Source: Streptomyces sp. NBC_01283 (GTDB taxonomy: Bacteria > Actinomycetota > Actinomycetes > Streptomycetales > Streptomycetaceae). From it: a DNA stretch of 64,000 bases. The stretch is from assembly GCF_041435335.1 (NCBI RefSeq), contig NZ_CP108430.1:3516501-3580500 (forward strand), in the 5' to 3' direction. Position numbers and translations under genes: made by a program. Below are positions 1 to 8,381 of the stretch, piece by piece (positions within the stretch are counted from its first letter, which is position 1; each line of letters starts with the position of its first letter). The notes beneath the pieces were generated by a model. The model was not told the origin of the DNA and ran no database searches. It saw only the letters and a program-made list of their open reading frames with translations.

Positions 1-1167
1 GGCGTTGTACTGGATGGAGACCTTGTTCCCGGGAACGCCGCCGCCGTCCTTGACGAACTGCTTGGCCTTCTTCGGGTTGAACTTGCAGAACTCACCACAG
101 GCGTCGGCCTTGTAGCCCTTGACGCCCTTGGCGACCCAGCCCGTGGCGGACTCACGCGTACCGGCGAAGGTGGTCTTCGCGATGGTGTCGCGGTCGATGG
201 CCATCGAAAGACCCTGGATGACCTTGACGTCGACGTCCTTGAACGTCTTGCTGTAGAACGCCGGGTTGACCGTGTTGATCGCCGAGAAGTCCTGCTCGAT
301 GGCGCGGTCGCCGAAGTCCTGCTTGAAGTTGGCGAGCTCGCTGTCCGGGATCAGCGGCATCGTGTCGACGTTGTCCGAGCGCAGGTCGTCGTACGCGGCC
401 TGCGGCGTCGTGTACGCCTTGAAGTTGATGCCGCCGTTCTTCGGCTTGGCGTCACCCTTGTAGCCGGACCACGCGGTCACCTGGACCGACTTCTTGTGGT
501 CCCAGCTCTTGAACTTGTACGGGCCGTTGCCGACGGGCGCCTCGCCGTACTTCTTCGGGTCCTTCAGCGCTGCCGAAGGCATCGGGTAGAAGGGCGCATA
601 GACGAGCTTGTACGCGTAGTACGGGATGCCCGTGTTCAGCGTGATGGTGAAGGTGTTGTCGTCGACGACCTTCAGGCCCTCCATCGACTTCGACTTGGCC
701 TTCCCCTTCTCGGGGTGGACCTTGTCGTAGCCGGCGATGTCGCGGTACCAGCCACTGTTCTGCTGGCCGTTGGCCGGGTCGGCCGCCCAGTTCCAGGCGT
801 CGACGTACGACTTGGCGGTGACAGCCTCACCGTTGTGGAACTTCCAGCCCGGCTTCAGCTTGACGGTCCACACCTTGTTCGCCTTGTCGGGGGTGACCGA
901 CTCGGCGTTCTCGTAGGTGATGTTGCCCTGCTTGTCGTAGTGGACCAGGCCCGTGAAGAGCGAGTCGATGACGACGCTGCCGTACGCCTCCATGGTGTTG
1001 GAAGGCTGCAGGGCGTTCTGCGGCTCACCATTGGCGTAGCTGACGATCCCCTTCGGGTCCACCTTGCCACTGCCGCTGCTGCTGTCGTCGCCGCCACCAC
1101 AGGCCGTTGCCGTCAGCGCCACGACACCCGCTATCGCGACCCACTTGGCGCTCTTGGCACCACGCAT
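1..1167 (-). CDS. Oligopeptide ABC transporter substrate-binding lipoprotein (partial)
   Basis: The gene starts at ATG 1167 behind GAGGAGGAACCCC and runs off the left edge after 389 codons, so the C-terminus is missing. The N-terminus is a lipoprotein signal peptide with the lipid-modified cysteine at about residue 23 followed by GGG. The rest reads as the peptide-binding family SBP_bac_5 (DppA/OppA/BldKB-like): residues 40-140 cover an N-terminal lobe typical of that family and VNPAFYSKTFKDVDVKVIQG-type text lies near residue 320. It would capture oligopeptides outside the membrane for an ABC importer whose permease and ATPase genes are expected beyond the window. It leads its transcription unit. 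It could be BldK-related, but I cannot tell this from other peptide transporters. Confidence 0.88.
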   Translation of the reverse strand, partial: MRGAKSAKWVAIAGVVALTATACGGGDDSSSGSGKVDPKGIVSYANGEPQNALQPSNTMEAYGSVVIDSLFTGLVHYDKQGNITYENAESVTPDKANKVWTVKLKPGWKFHNGEAVTAKSYVDAWNWAADPANGQQNSGWYRDIAGYDKVHPEKGKAKSKSMEGLKVVDDNTFTITLNTGIPYYAYKLVYAPFYPMPSAALKDPKKYGEAPVGNGPYKFKSWDHKKSVQVTAWSGYKGDAKPKNGGINFKAYTTPQAAYDDLRSDNVDTMPLIPDSELANFKQDFGDRAIEQDFSAINTVNPAFYSKTFKDVDVKVIQGLSMAIDRDTIAKTTFAGTRESATGWVAKGVKGYKADACGEFCKFNPKKAKQFVKDGGGVPGNKVSIQYNA

Positions 1168-1792
1168 GGGGTTCCTCCTCATGAGTCCACTTGTTCACTA
1201 CAAGAGGGGGTACAAGAAACCGCGCCGACACCCCTGACGGCGCGTAGATCGAAGTACCCCAGTGTGCTCGTGAGTCGGCGCTCCCCACAGCGCGTGACCC
1301 ATTGACCCGAGCTATACGCGGTCAACTATTAGCCATGAGGTACCGCCCGACCACACTCTTTTGGTCTCGGTTCAATCACACCTGGTGCGTACAACTTCCA
1401 AAATCCGGACAAACCGATCCGAGATAGATGGTTGCGAAACGGACGTGTTACACATCTAACGGTCAACGGTGTCCGCATTCCGGACAGATGGTCCAGGAAA
1501 ACAGGTTGCGGCCGACCGAACCGGAGCCGACTCACGGCGTCTTCGGGGGCGGCTCTGTGGACGCGCGTAGATGCGCGGAGAGTCGCGACGGTGCGGAACC
1601 GCCGCCCCCGGAAGCCTGGGCCAGCGTAGTGCCGCTCAGGGCCGCGCAAGGGGGTAACCCCCGCAGACGCGCGAGAGGCCGGTTTCCGCCTCTCCCTGGG
1701 GAGAGGCGGAAACCGGCCTCAGATGCCGAATTCGCAGAGCGTCAGCGGCAGTTGTGCCGAGCCCGAGTTTTTAGCCGGGCTTTGCCCCGGCC
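1168..1792. other. Intergenic region between typA and the peptide-binding lipoprotein gene
   Basis: No convincing gene. Both neighbours read leftward. The part near 1168-1340 must hold the promoter and leader of the lipoprotein gene; the part near 1675-1720 holds a strong hairpin behind typA. Several open frames exist here, but none has a ribosome-binding site with family-like sequence. Confidence 0.6.
1675..1720 (-). terminator. Perfect 21-bp stem hairpin downstream of typA
   Basis: Bases 1675-1695 are an exact reverse complement of 1700-1720, with a four-base loop. It lies 73 bp past the typA stop and before the next leftward gene. There is no clear T-run, as is common for Streptomyces terminators. 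It is placed to separate typA from the transporter gene. Confidence 0.75.
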
Positions 1793-3667
1793 TTAGCCGT
1801 GCTTGGCGCGCGAGGCGGTGCGGCCACGCTGCTTCTGGTCCAGGACGACCTTGCGGATACGCACGGTCTCCGGGGTCACCTCGATGCACTCGTCGTCGCG
1901 GCAGAACTCCAGGGACTGCTCAAGCGACAGCTTGCGGGCGGGCACGACGTTCTCGGTCGTGTCCGCGGAAGCCGCACGCATGTTGGTGAGCTTCTTCTCC
2001 TTGGTGATGTTCACGTCCATGTCGTCGGCGCGCGAGTTCTCGCCGACGATCATGCCCTCGTACACCTCGGTGCCGGCCTCGGTGAAGATGACACCGCGCT
2101 CCTGGAGGTTGACCATCGCGAACGGCGTGACCGAACCCGAACGGTCCGCGACGAGCGAGCCGTTGTGACGGGTGCGCAGGTCGCCGAACCACGGCTCGTG
2201 ACCCTCGAAGATCGAGTGCGCGATGCCGGTGCCGCGGGTCTGGGTCAGGAACTCCGTACGGAAGCCGATGAGGCCACGCGACGGGACGATCCACTCCATG
2301 CGGATCCAGCCGGAGCCGTGGTTGGTCATCGTCTCCATGCGGCCCTTGCGGGTCGCCATCAGCTGCGTGATGGCGCCGAGGTGCTCCTCGGGCGAGTCGA
2401 TGGTCATGCGCTCGATCGGCTCGTACGTCTTGCCGTCGATCTGCTTGGTGACGACCTCGGGCTTGCCGACGGTGAGCTCGAAGCCCTCGCGGCGCATCTG
2501 CTCGACCAGGATGGCGAGCGCGAGCTCACCACGGCCCTGGACCTCCCAGGCGTCGGGGCGCTCGGTGTCCAGGACACGGAGCGAGACGTTACCGATGAGC
2601 TCCTTGTCCAGACGGTCCTTCACCTGGCGGGCGGTGACCTTGTGGCCCTTGCCGCCCTTGCCGACGAGCGGCGAGGTGTTGGTGCCGATGGTCATGGAGA
2701 TCGCGGGCTCGTCGACCGTGATGAGCGGCAGCGCGATCGGGTTCTCGGGGTCGGCGAGGGTCTCACCGATCATGATCTCCGGGATACCGGCGATGGCGCA
2801 GATGTCACCGGGGCCCGCCTTCTCGGCGGGCTTGCGCGTGAGCGCCTCGGTCATCATCAGCTCGGTGATGCGGACGTTGGACTGCGACCCGTCGCGCTTG
2901 ATCCACGTGACGGTCTGGCCCTTGCGCAGCTCGCCCTGCTCGACACGGCAGAGGGCGATACGGCCGAGGAAGTTGTCGGCGTCCAGGTTCGTGACGTGCG
3001 CCTGGAGCGGGGCCTCCTCGTCGTACTCCGGAGCCGGGACGGTCTCCAGGATCGTGGAGAAGAACGGCTCCAGGTTCTCGCTGTCGGCCGGGACGGTGCC
3101 GTCCTCCGGCTTGGTCAGCGAGGCGACGCCGTCACGGGCGCAGGCGTAGACGATCGGGAACTCGATCTGGTCCTCGTCCGCGTCGAGGTCCAGGAAGAGG
3201 TCGTACGTCTCGTCGACGACCTCGGCGATGCGCGAGTCGGGACGGTCCGTCTTGTTGATGCACAGGATGACCGGCATCTTGGCCGCGAGGGCCTTGCGGA
3301 GCACGAAGCGGGTCTGGGGCAGCGGACCCTCGGAGGCGTCCACCAGGAGCACCACCGCGTCCACCATCGACAGGCCGCGCTCGACCTCACCACCGAAGTC
3401 GGCGTGGCCGGGGGTGTCGATGATGTTGATGGTGATGACGTCGCCGCCATCCTTGGGGTGGTACTTGACGGCCGTGTTCTTGGCCAGGATCGTGATGCCC
3501 TTCTCACGCTCCAGGTCGTTCGAGTCCATCATGCGGTCGTCGAGCGACTCGGCTGCGTGCGCGGCGAAGGAGCCGGCCTGCTTGAGCATGGCGTCGACCA
3601 GGGTGGTCTTGCCGTGGTCGACGTGGGCGACGATGGCAACATTACGAATGTCATGGCGCGTGGGCAT
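1793..3667 (-). CDS. typA: Translational GTPase TypA/BipA
   Basis: A 624-residue ribosome-associated GTPase of the EF-G/LepA superfamily, involved in ribosome assembly and stress growth. Visible motifs: G1 AHVDHGKTT near residue 13, G3 DTPGHADF, G4 NKTD, then EF-G-like domains and the TypA-specific C-terminal half (around SRGLIGFRTEFLTQTRGTG). An upstream in-frame start would add 27 residues of non-family sequence, so the ATG at 3667, giving MPTRHDIRNVAIVAHVDHGK, is preferred. Length fits the family. It is followed by a strong hairpin and appears monocistronic. Confidence 0.97.
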   Translation of the reverse strand: MPTRHDIRNVAIVAHVDHGKTTLVDAMLKQAGSFAAHAAESLDDRMMDSNDLEREKGITILAKNTAVKYHPKDGGDVITINIIDTPGHADFGGEVERGLSMVDAVVLLVDASEGPLPQTRFVLRKALAAKMPVILCINKTDRPDSRIAEVVDETYDLFLDLDADEDQIEFPIVYACARDGVASLTKPEDGTVPADSENLEPFFSTILETVPAPEYDEEAPLQAHVTNLDADNFLGRIALCRVEQGELRKGQTVTWIKRDGSQSNVRITELMMTEALTRKPAEKAGPGDICAIAGIPEIMIGETLADPENPIALPLITVDEPAISMTIGTNTSPLVGKGGKGHKVTARQVKDRLDKELIGNVSLRVLDTERPDAWEVQGRGELALAILVEQMRREGFELTVGKPEVVTKQIDGKTYEPIERMTIDSPEEHLGAITQLMATRKGRMETMTNHGSGWIRMEWIVPSRGLIGFRTEFLTQTRGTGIAHSIFEGHEPWFGDLRTRHNGSLVADRSGSVTPFAMVNLQERGVIFTEAGTEVYEGMIVGENSRADDMDVNITKEKKLTNMRAASADTTENVVPARKLSLEQSLEFCRDDECIEVTPETVRIRKVVLDQKQRGRTASRAKHG

Positions 3668-3835
3668 ACGAGCTGCGCTTCTCCCGGGAAGAGTGGATGG
3701 CCGCGCGTACGGTCCGGCACGCGTGCCCTGCCGGGCAGAACACGCCACGGCCTCACCCCAGTCTACGTCCCTTACGGGGAGGCGACCTCCGCGGGCCCCT
3801 CGCGGGGGCCCTGAGCTGGGGTTTTACCCCCAGAA

Positions 3836-4141
3836 CTAGGCGCTCTCGGCGTGCGGCGCCGGCTCCACGCGCAGCTGGAGGTCCAGCGCGCGGGCCAGCC
3901 GGTCGAGCACCGGGATCGTGGGCACGGTGCCGCCCCCCTCGAACCGCGCCACGGCCGACTGCGTCATGTCCGCCCTGCGCCCGAGCTCGCTCTGCGAGAG
4001 CCCCAGCTCCTGCCGCCGCTCACGCACGGCTTCGGCAAGCACGAACCGGAGACGCGCGGCGGCGTACTCCTCCTCGATCTCGGGCGTGATCGCCCGAGCG
4101 GCACGCGCATCGGCAAGGCTGGCACGCCTGCCCTGAGTCAC
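3836..4141 (-). CDS. XRE-family helix-turn-helix protein
   Basis: A 101-residue protein starting at GTG 4141 behind GAGGAGGAATC. Residues about 38-95 form a Cro/C1-type HTH: LGLSQSELGRRADMTQSAV, then a VPTIPVLDRLARALDLQL segment. The N-terminal 35 residues are helical and resemble the extension seen in HigA-like antitoxins. No RelE/HigB-like toxin gene lies directly upstream or downstream, so it is either an orphan antitoxin-type regulator or an ordinary repressor. It is transcribed leftward, 169 bp ahead of typA, on its own. Confidence 0.85.
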   Translation of the reverse strand: MTQGRRASLADARAARAITPEIEEEYAAARLRFVLAEAVRERRQELGLSQSELGRRADMTQSAVARFEGGGTVPTIPVLDRLARALDLQLRVEPAPHAESA

Positions 4142-4383
4142 GATTCCTCCTCGGCCGCCTCCGCAGCAGAAGCCTTCCGGCTTCAGTTCGACGGCACCTC
4201 AGGTCATAGCACCAACGCTATAGCCCGTGGCGTACCCGTGGGGTGGATCGCTGTGTTGTCACTCGATCGTGGCGATGGGGCAGGGGTGGGTGTCCCGGGT
4301 CAATGGGCGGGAACGACCTTGCCCGCCGGAGGTGCCGGCGGGCAAGGGAGTTGAGCGGAATCTGAGCGTGACCTGCGGCGGAG

Positions 4384-6726
4384 CTACTTCGCCGCGGGCT
4401 TGCCCGAGGGCTTGGCGCCCGGCTTCAGGAAGCCCATGTCCTCGTAGTTCGGGACCTGGAATCCGAACGCACCCGCGTTCGCGAGGTTCGTGCGGGCCGC
4501 CATCAGCTGGGGGCGCTGATAGAGAGGAATCGATCCTGCCTCGGCCCAGATGCGGGCGTCGGCCTTCTTGACCAGAGCACGGCTCTCGTCCTCGTCGAGC
4601 TCCCCCATCGCCTGATCGAACAACTGATCGATGTGATCCGTACCGACCCGCGTGTAGTTCTGCTCGACGTTCAGCGAGCCGTCCGCGGCCGGCACCGGCT
4701 TGGCGAAGATCGGGCGCGCGTCCGTGGCCGGGAAGGCCGACGCGGGCCAGGAGTAGAGGGCGAGGTCGTACTGACCGGACGCGATGTGGTCCTTGAAGTA
4801 ACTGTCGTCGGCGACCTTCGCCGTCTCCGTGCGGACCCCGATCTTCTCCAGCATCCGCGAGATCCGGTCGGCCACCGTCCGGAGCGATTCCGAACCGTCG
4901 CCGGACGGCAGGACGAAGCGCAGGGTGAGGGGCTTGCCGTCCTTGGCCATCGGGCCGCCCGCCGCCGGGGTGGCAGCCGGTGCCGCGGTGCCCTTGGGGG
5001 CGTACGCGCCGGGCGCACCACCCTTCGCCGCCTGCTTCTCCGAGTGCTTCTCGGAGTGCTTCTCCGCCTTTTCCGCCTTCTCGGCCTTTTCGGAGTGCTT
5101 CTTGGGGTCCTTCTTCTTTTCCTTGTCCGCCTCGCCCGGAGCCGTGAGGGACGCCGCCTGGCGGGTCAGCGCCGCCTGCTGGTAGGCCGCCGCGGGAGCG
5201 GGCGCGAGCACCGAGGTGCCGCTGTCTCCGGGCTTCTGGTCGTCCTCGCCGACGACGTACGAGCCGTCGTCGCCCGAGTCCTCCGAGGAGTCCTCCGCCG
5301 AGTCCGAGTCGGATTCCGCCTTCGCCTTCGCCTTCTTGGCGTCCGCCTCGCCCCCGGCGGTCTTCCCCTTCGGCTCCTTCACCGGACCGCCCGGCGTCCA
5401 CCCCGCGTCGGCGAGCAGCGCCCGCGCCTCGGTGGTGTCCTGGTCCCCGAGGGCCCCGCTGTTGTCCGCGTACGCCTGCTGCCCGGCGAGGGCCAGGTGG
5501 CTGCCGACCGGCACGGCGGGCAGGCCGAGCGGCGAGAGGACCGCCTTGGCGAGCTCATCGCGGTCGAGGGCGCGGGCCACCGCGCGCCGTACCCGGTCGT
5601 CGGCGAGCGGGCCCTCGGTGCCGTTGAGGGCGAGCTGGGTGTAGGCCGGTTCGAGGGACTTGCGGACGGTGTAGCCCCGCAGGCCCGTCTGTTCGGTGGC
5701 GTACTTCTTGATCGCCTTGTTGGTCCGCTGGCGGGCCTGCTGCTCGGTGTCGGCCGCCTCCTCGTCGGAGCCGTGGGCCACCGCCCAGGAGCGCAGCGCC
5801 TTCGCGGGGGTCAGCTGCGACTCGGGGCCGTGGCTGAGGGGCCCCTGGGCGCCCTTGTCGCGCGCCGCGTTCGCGATGCGGCGGGCCTCGGGGGCCTCGA
5901 TCTCGGCCAGATCGACCTTGCCCTCCGCCAGCGCGGCGGCCCGCTTCTCCCGCGGCACCTCGCGCAGGACCAGCTTGGAGAGCTTCGCGGGCCTGCCCCA
6001 CCAGCGCGGGTTGCGGACCAGCGTGACCTCGTCCGCCTTGCTGTCGAAGTCCTGCACCGCGAACGGACCCGCGCTCACCTTGAGCTTGCGCCGCGCACCG
6101 TCGTTGAAGGTGTCAGGAGTGCCCATGACCTCCTTCGGATACAGCGGCGAGAAGAGCGAACGCCAGTCCGCGTAGGGCTTGTTGAAGGTGACCCGCACCT
6201 CCAGGTTGTTCTCGCCCTGCTCGATCTTCTCGATGCGGTCGTAGCCCGCGTTGCGTGCCGTCCAGTACGCGCTGTCCTTCCCGGACAGGGCGCGCTGCTG
6301 CGCGGCGAAGTCATCGGCGCCGATCTCCCGGCCGTCGCTCCACACCGCCTGCTGGTTGAGCTTGTAGAGCACGACCTGCTTGGGCTCGCTCTCCACGACC
6401 TTCGCGGACTCCAGGAAATCGGTGTTCTGCTGCGACCTGCCCTGCGCGTCGAGCCGGAACATCGACGGCAGAACGGCCCCCGCGATCCGCGACGTGCCCG
6501 CATCCGCGTCCGACTGGAAGGAGTTGAGGGTCTCCGGCAGCGCGTCGACGGCCCAGTTCATGGTCCCGCCGTCGGCGACGAGATCCCGGGCTGCGGGCGC
6601 GATGTCCTGGCCGGCGGTCGGGGCGCCTGCCTCGTCCTGGGAGCTGCAGGCGGCGAGGGCGGGCAGGGCTAGTACGCCCGTGGCGAGGAACACGGCAGAT
6701 CTCAGTCTGGCGCGGTCTGGGGACAT
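4384..6726 (-). CDS. Peptide ABC transporter-type substrate-binding lipoprotein with charged insert
   Basis: A 780-residue SBP_bac_5-family lipoprotein starting at ATG 6726 behind GGAGG at good spacing. The lipobox LAAC puts the modified cysteine at residue 27. The two halves of the binding fold flank a low-complexity stretch at about residues 450-600: an acidic Ser/Asp block, then a block of repeated HSEK and AEKAEK units. Family members are usually 500-600 residues, so the insert accounts for the extra length. No permease or ATPase genes are adjacent, so it is an orphan binding protein that must share a transporter or have another role at the surface. Confidence 0.88.
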   Translation of the reverse strand: MSPDRARLRSAVFLATGVLALPALAACSSQDEAGAPTAGQDIAPAARDLVADGGTMNWAVDALPETLNSFQSDADAGTSRIAGAVLPSMFRLDAQGRSQQNTDFLESAKVVESEPKQVVLYKLNQQAVWSDGREIGADDFAAQQRALSGKDSAYWTARNAGYDRIEKIEQGENNLEVRVTFNKPYADWRSLFSPLYPKEVMGTPDTFNDGARRKLKVSAGPFAVQDFDSKADEVTLVRNPRWWGRPAKLSKLVLREVPREKRAAALAEGKVDLAEIEAPEARRIANAARDKGAQGPLSHGPESQLTPAKALRSWAVAHGSDEEAADTEQQARQRTNKAIKKYATEQTGLRGYTVRKSLEPAYTQLALNGTEGPLADDRVRRAVARALDRDELAKAVLSPLGLPAVPVGSHLALAGQQAYADNSGALGDQDTTEARALLADAGWTPGGPVKEPKGKTAGGEADAKKAKAKAESDSDSAEDSSEDSGDDGSYVVGEDDQKPGDSGTSVLAPAPAAAYQQAALTRQAASLTAPGEADKEKKKDPKKHSEKAEKAEKAEKHSEKHSEKQAAKGGAPGAYAPKGTAAPAATPAAGGPMAKDGKPLTLRFVLPSGDGSESLRTVADRISRMLEKIGVRTETAKVADDSYFKDHIASGQYDLALYSWPASAFPATDARPIFAKPVPAADGSLNVEQNYTRVGTDHIDQLFDQAMGELDEDESRALVKKADARIWAEAGSIPLYQRPQLMAARTNLANAGAFGFQVPNYEDMGFLKPGAKPSGKPAAK

Positions 6727-7140
6727 GACGGGTACCTCCGGGGCTCGCCCGGCCGCCCGCTACCAGGACCGGGCCGGGTTTGATCACGTTTGGCGGTATA
6801 TGGAGCTGATCACATCTATCGATCCACTGAAGGGGACGGGCCCCGGCACGCGGGGGCGACACGGCGTGGGGGTGCCAGATCCCACTCGTGCGGCCCAACC
6901 ACGCGTGATCGCGCGTGACCCAGCGTGACCGGATGTGGCCCGCAGCCCGTGGCGCGCACCCGACGCGCGGCCGGGGCGGGCGGCGTACACCCCGGCGCGG
7001 TTCACCGGCGCGTTCCGGCGGCGCGTTTCCATGCGTACGAGCCGGGAATCCCGGCAGATCCCTTCACAAGCCGGGATGTGACGCGCGACACTCGCAGGCG
7101 CATGAACGTTGCCGCCGCACCCCTGAAGTGAGGGCAAGTC
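6727..7140. other. Divergent intergenic region with repeated GTGATC-like motifs
   Basis: Holds the promoters of the leftward lipoprotein gene and the rightward gene at 7141. Three direct copies of GCGTGAYC occur at 10-bp spacing (6903-6930), and two TGATCA palindromes lie at 6781 and 6807. No gene is supported; open frames here lack family-like sequence. Confidence 0.6.
6903..6930 (+). repeat. Three 10-bp-spaced GCGTGAYC direct repeats
   Basis: GCGTGATC, GCGTGACC and GCGTGACC start exactly one helical turn apart. Two further GATCAC motifs (6782 and 6808) lie on the side of the leftward gene. The arrangement suggests binding of a regulator along one DNA face, but no regulator can be named. 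Confidence 0.45.
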
Positions 7141-7455
7141 ATGGCTCTGCAGGATGATCTGACGGCTGTTCAGCGATGCGTCGACGATCTGGTCCGCACC
7201 GTCGGCAAGCTGGAGCAGCAGGTCGGCGAGGGTTCCCAGGGTGGTCTTGCCGGGATCGACGTGCGCCGCGTCCGCACGGACGCCGACCATCTGCGCGAGA
7301 GCGTCGCGCTGCTGCGCGCCGCGGCCCCCGGACTCGCCGGAGCCCCGGCGAACCGCCCCGACCTGGTCACCATCCCCGATACGCCGTACGACAGCTCCCT
7401 GTGGACGGACTCGGACGACGAGGGCCTGGGCGCGAGCGACCGGCGCGCTCCTTGA
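7141..7455 (+). CDS. Hypothetical coiled-coil protein upstream of the Sdh operon
   Basis: A 104-residue acidic protein starting at ATG 7141 with GAGGG six bases upstream. Residues 1-65 are heptad-like and amphipathic (ALQDDLTAVQRCVDDLVRTV and following), suggesting a coiled coil; the C-terminal third is Pro/Asp rich and probably disordered. It has no signal peptide or membrane span. It sits 92 bp before the succinate dehydrogenase operon in the same direction and may be co-transcribed. I do not recognise a functional family. Confidence 0.75.
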   Translation: MALQDDLTAVQRCVDDLVRTVGKLEQQVGEGSQGGLAGIDVRRVRTDADHLRESVALLRAAAPGLAGAPANRPDLVTIPDTPYDSSLWTDSDDEGLGASDRRAP

Positions 7456-7547
7456 GGCGCCGCACCCCGCCCTGAGGGCCGCCACCGAACCGAGGACTGC
7501 CGATCTTCTGAGGACTGCCGATCTGAGGACAAAGGAGTGGAGCCTCG

Positions 7548-8381
7548 TTGGCCACTGGCACGGAACCCCATCTGAAAAGCGGTCAGGATCCGGGCGGCGT
7601 ACGAGCGGCGACGCGCGCCGCGATCAGCGCTGCCCATCTGCGGACCGATCGCTGGTGGCTCGCGCCCGCCGCGACGGCCGCCGGCCTCCTCGCCTTCATC
7701 GTCTACTCGACGTGGCGGGCCTTCGCGAACGCGGACTACTACGCGGCGCCCTACGTCTCGCCGTTCTACTCGCCGTGCCTCGCCGAGAACTGCGAGCCGA
7801 TGCGGTCAGGGCCCAACTGGGAGATCTTCGGCAGCTGGTGGGGCCTGTCCCCCGCCCTGCTGATCCTGATCTTCCCGCTCGGCTTCCGGATGACCTGCTA
7901 CTACTACCGCAAGGCCTACTACCGCGGCTTCTGGGCCTCACCGCCCGCCTGCGCGGTCGCCGAGCCGCACAAGAAGTACTCCGGAGAGACCCGTTTCCCG
8001 CTGATCCTGCAGAACATCCACCGCTACTTCTTCTACGCGGCGGTCCCGGTGGCGGGCATCCTCACGTACGACACGGTGCTGTCGTTCCGCGATGAGCACT
8101 ACGAGTGGGGCCACATGGGCCTCGGCACCCTCGTCTTCCTGGTCAACATCACGTTGATCTGGGCGTACACGTTCTCCTGTCACTCCTGCCGGCACATCGT
8201 CGGCGGCAAGCTCAAGCACTTCTCCAAGCACCCCGTGCGCTACCGCATGTGGCAGTGGGTCGGAAAACTCAACGCACGCCACATGCTGCTCGCCTGGGCC
8301 TCCTTGGTGAGCGTGGCGCTCGCCGACTTCTACGTGTATCTGATCGCGTCCGGCGTCTTCGACGATCCGAGGTTGTTCTGA
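7548..8381 (+). CDS. Succinate dehydrogenase membrane anchor (Sdh1-type, SdhC-like)
   Basis: A 277-residue multispanning protein, likely started by TTG 7548 with GGAG five bases upstream. Hydrophobic segments fall near residues 40-58, 100-118, 157-177, 187-207 and 245-265, with conserved-looking histidines and a CHSC motif between spans 4 and 5. Size and order (anchor, SdhA, SdhB) match the mycobacterial Sdh1 operon Rv0249c-Rv0247c. It would hold the catalytic subunits at the membrane and pass electrons to menaquinone. Its TGA overlaps the sdhA ATG by one base (TGATG), so translation is coupled. Confidence 0.85.
   Translation: MATGTEPHLKSGQDPGGVRAATRAAISAAHLRTDRWWLAPAATAAGLLAFIVYSTWRAFANADYYAAPYVSPFYSPCLAENCEPMRSGPNWEIFGSWWGLSPALLILIFPLGFRMTCYYYRKAYYRGFWASPPACAVAEPHKKYSGETRFPLILQNIHRYFFYAAVPVAGILTYDTVLSFRDEHYEWGHMGLGTLVFLVNITLIWAYTFSCHSCRHIVGGKLKHFSKHPVRYRMWQWVGKLNARHMLLAWASLVSVALADFYVYLIASGVFDDPRLF

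Noticed and set aside
1799..3814. 671-codon open frame on the plus strand over typA
   Set aside because: Mirror frame of a high-GC gene; the minus-strand product is unmistakably TypA.
3836..4383. Toxin-antitoxin pair with the XRE protein
   Set aside because: No toxin-sized gene is adjacent; the 242-bp upstream gap holds no supported frame.
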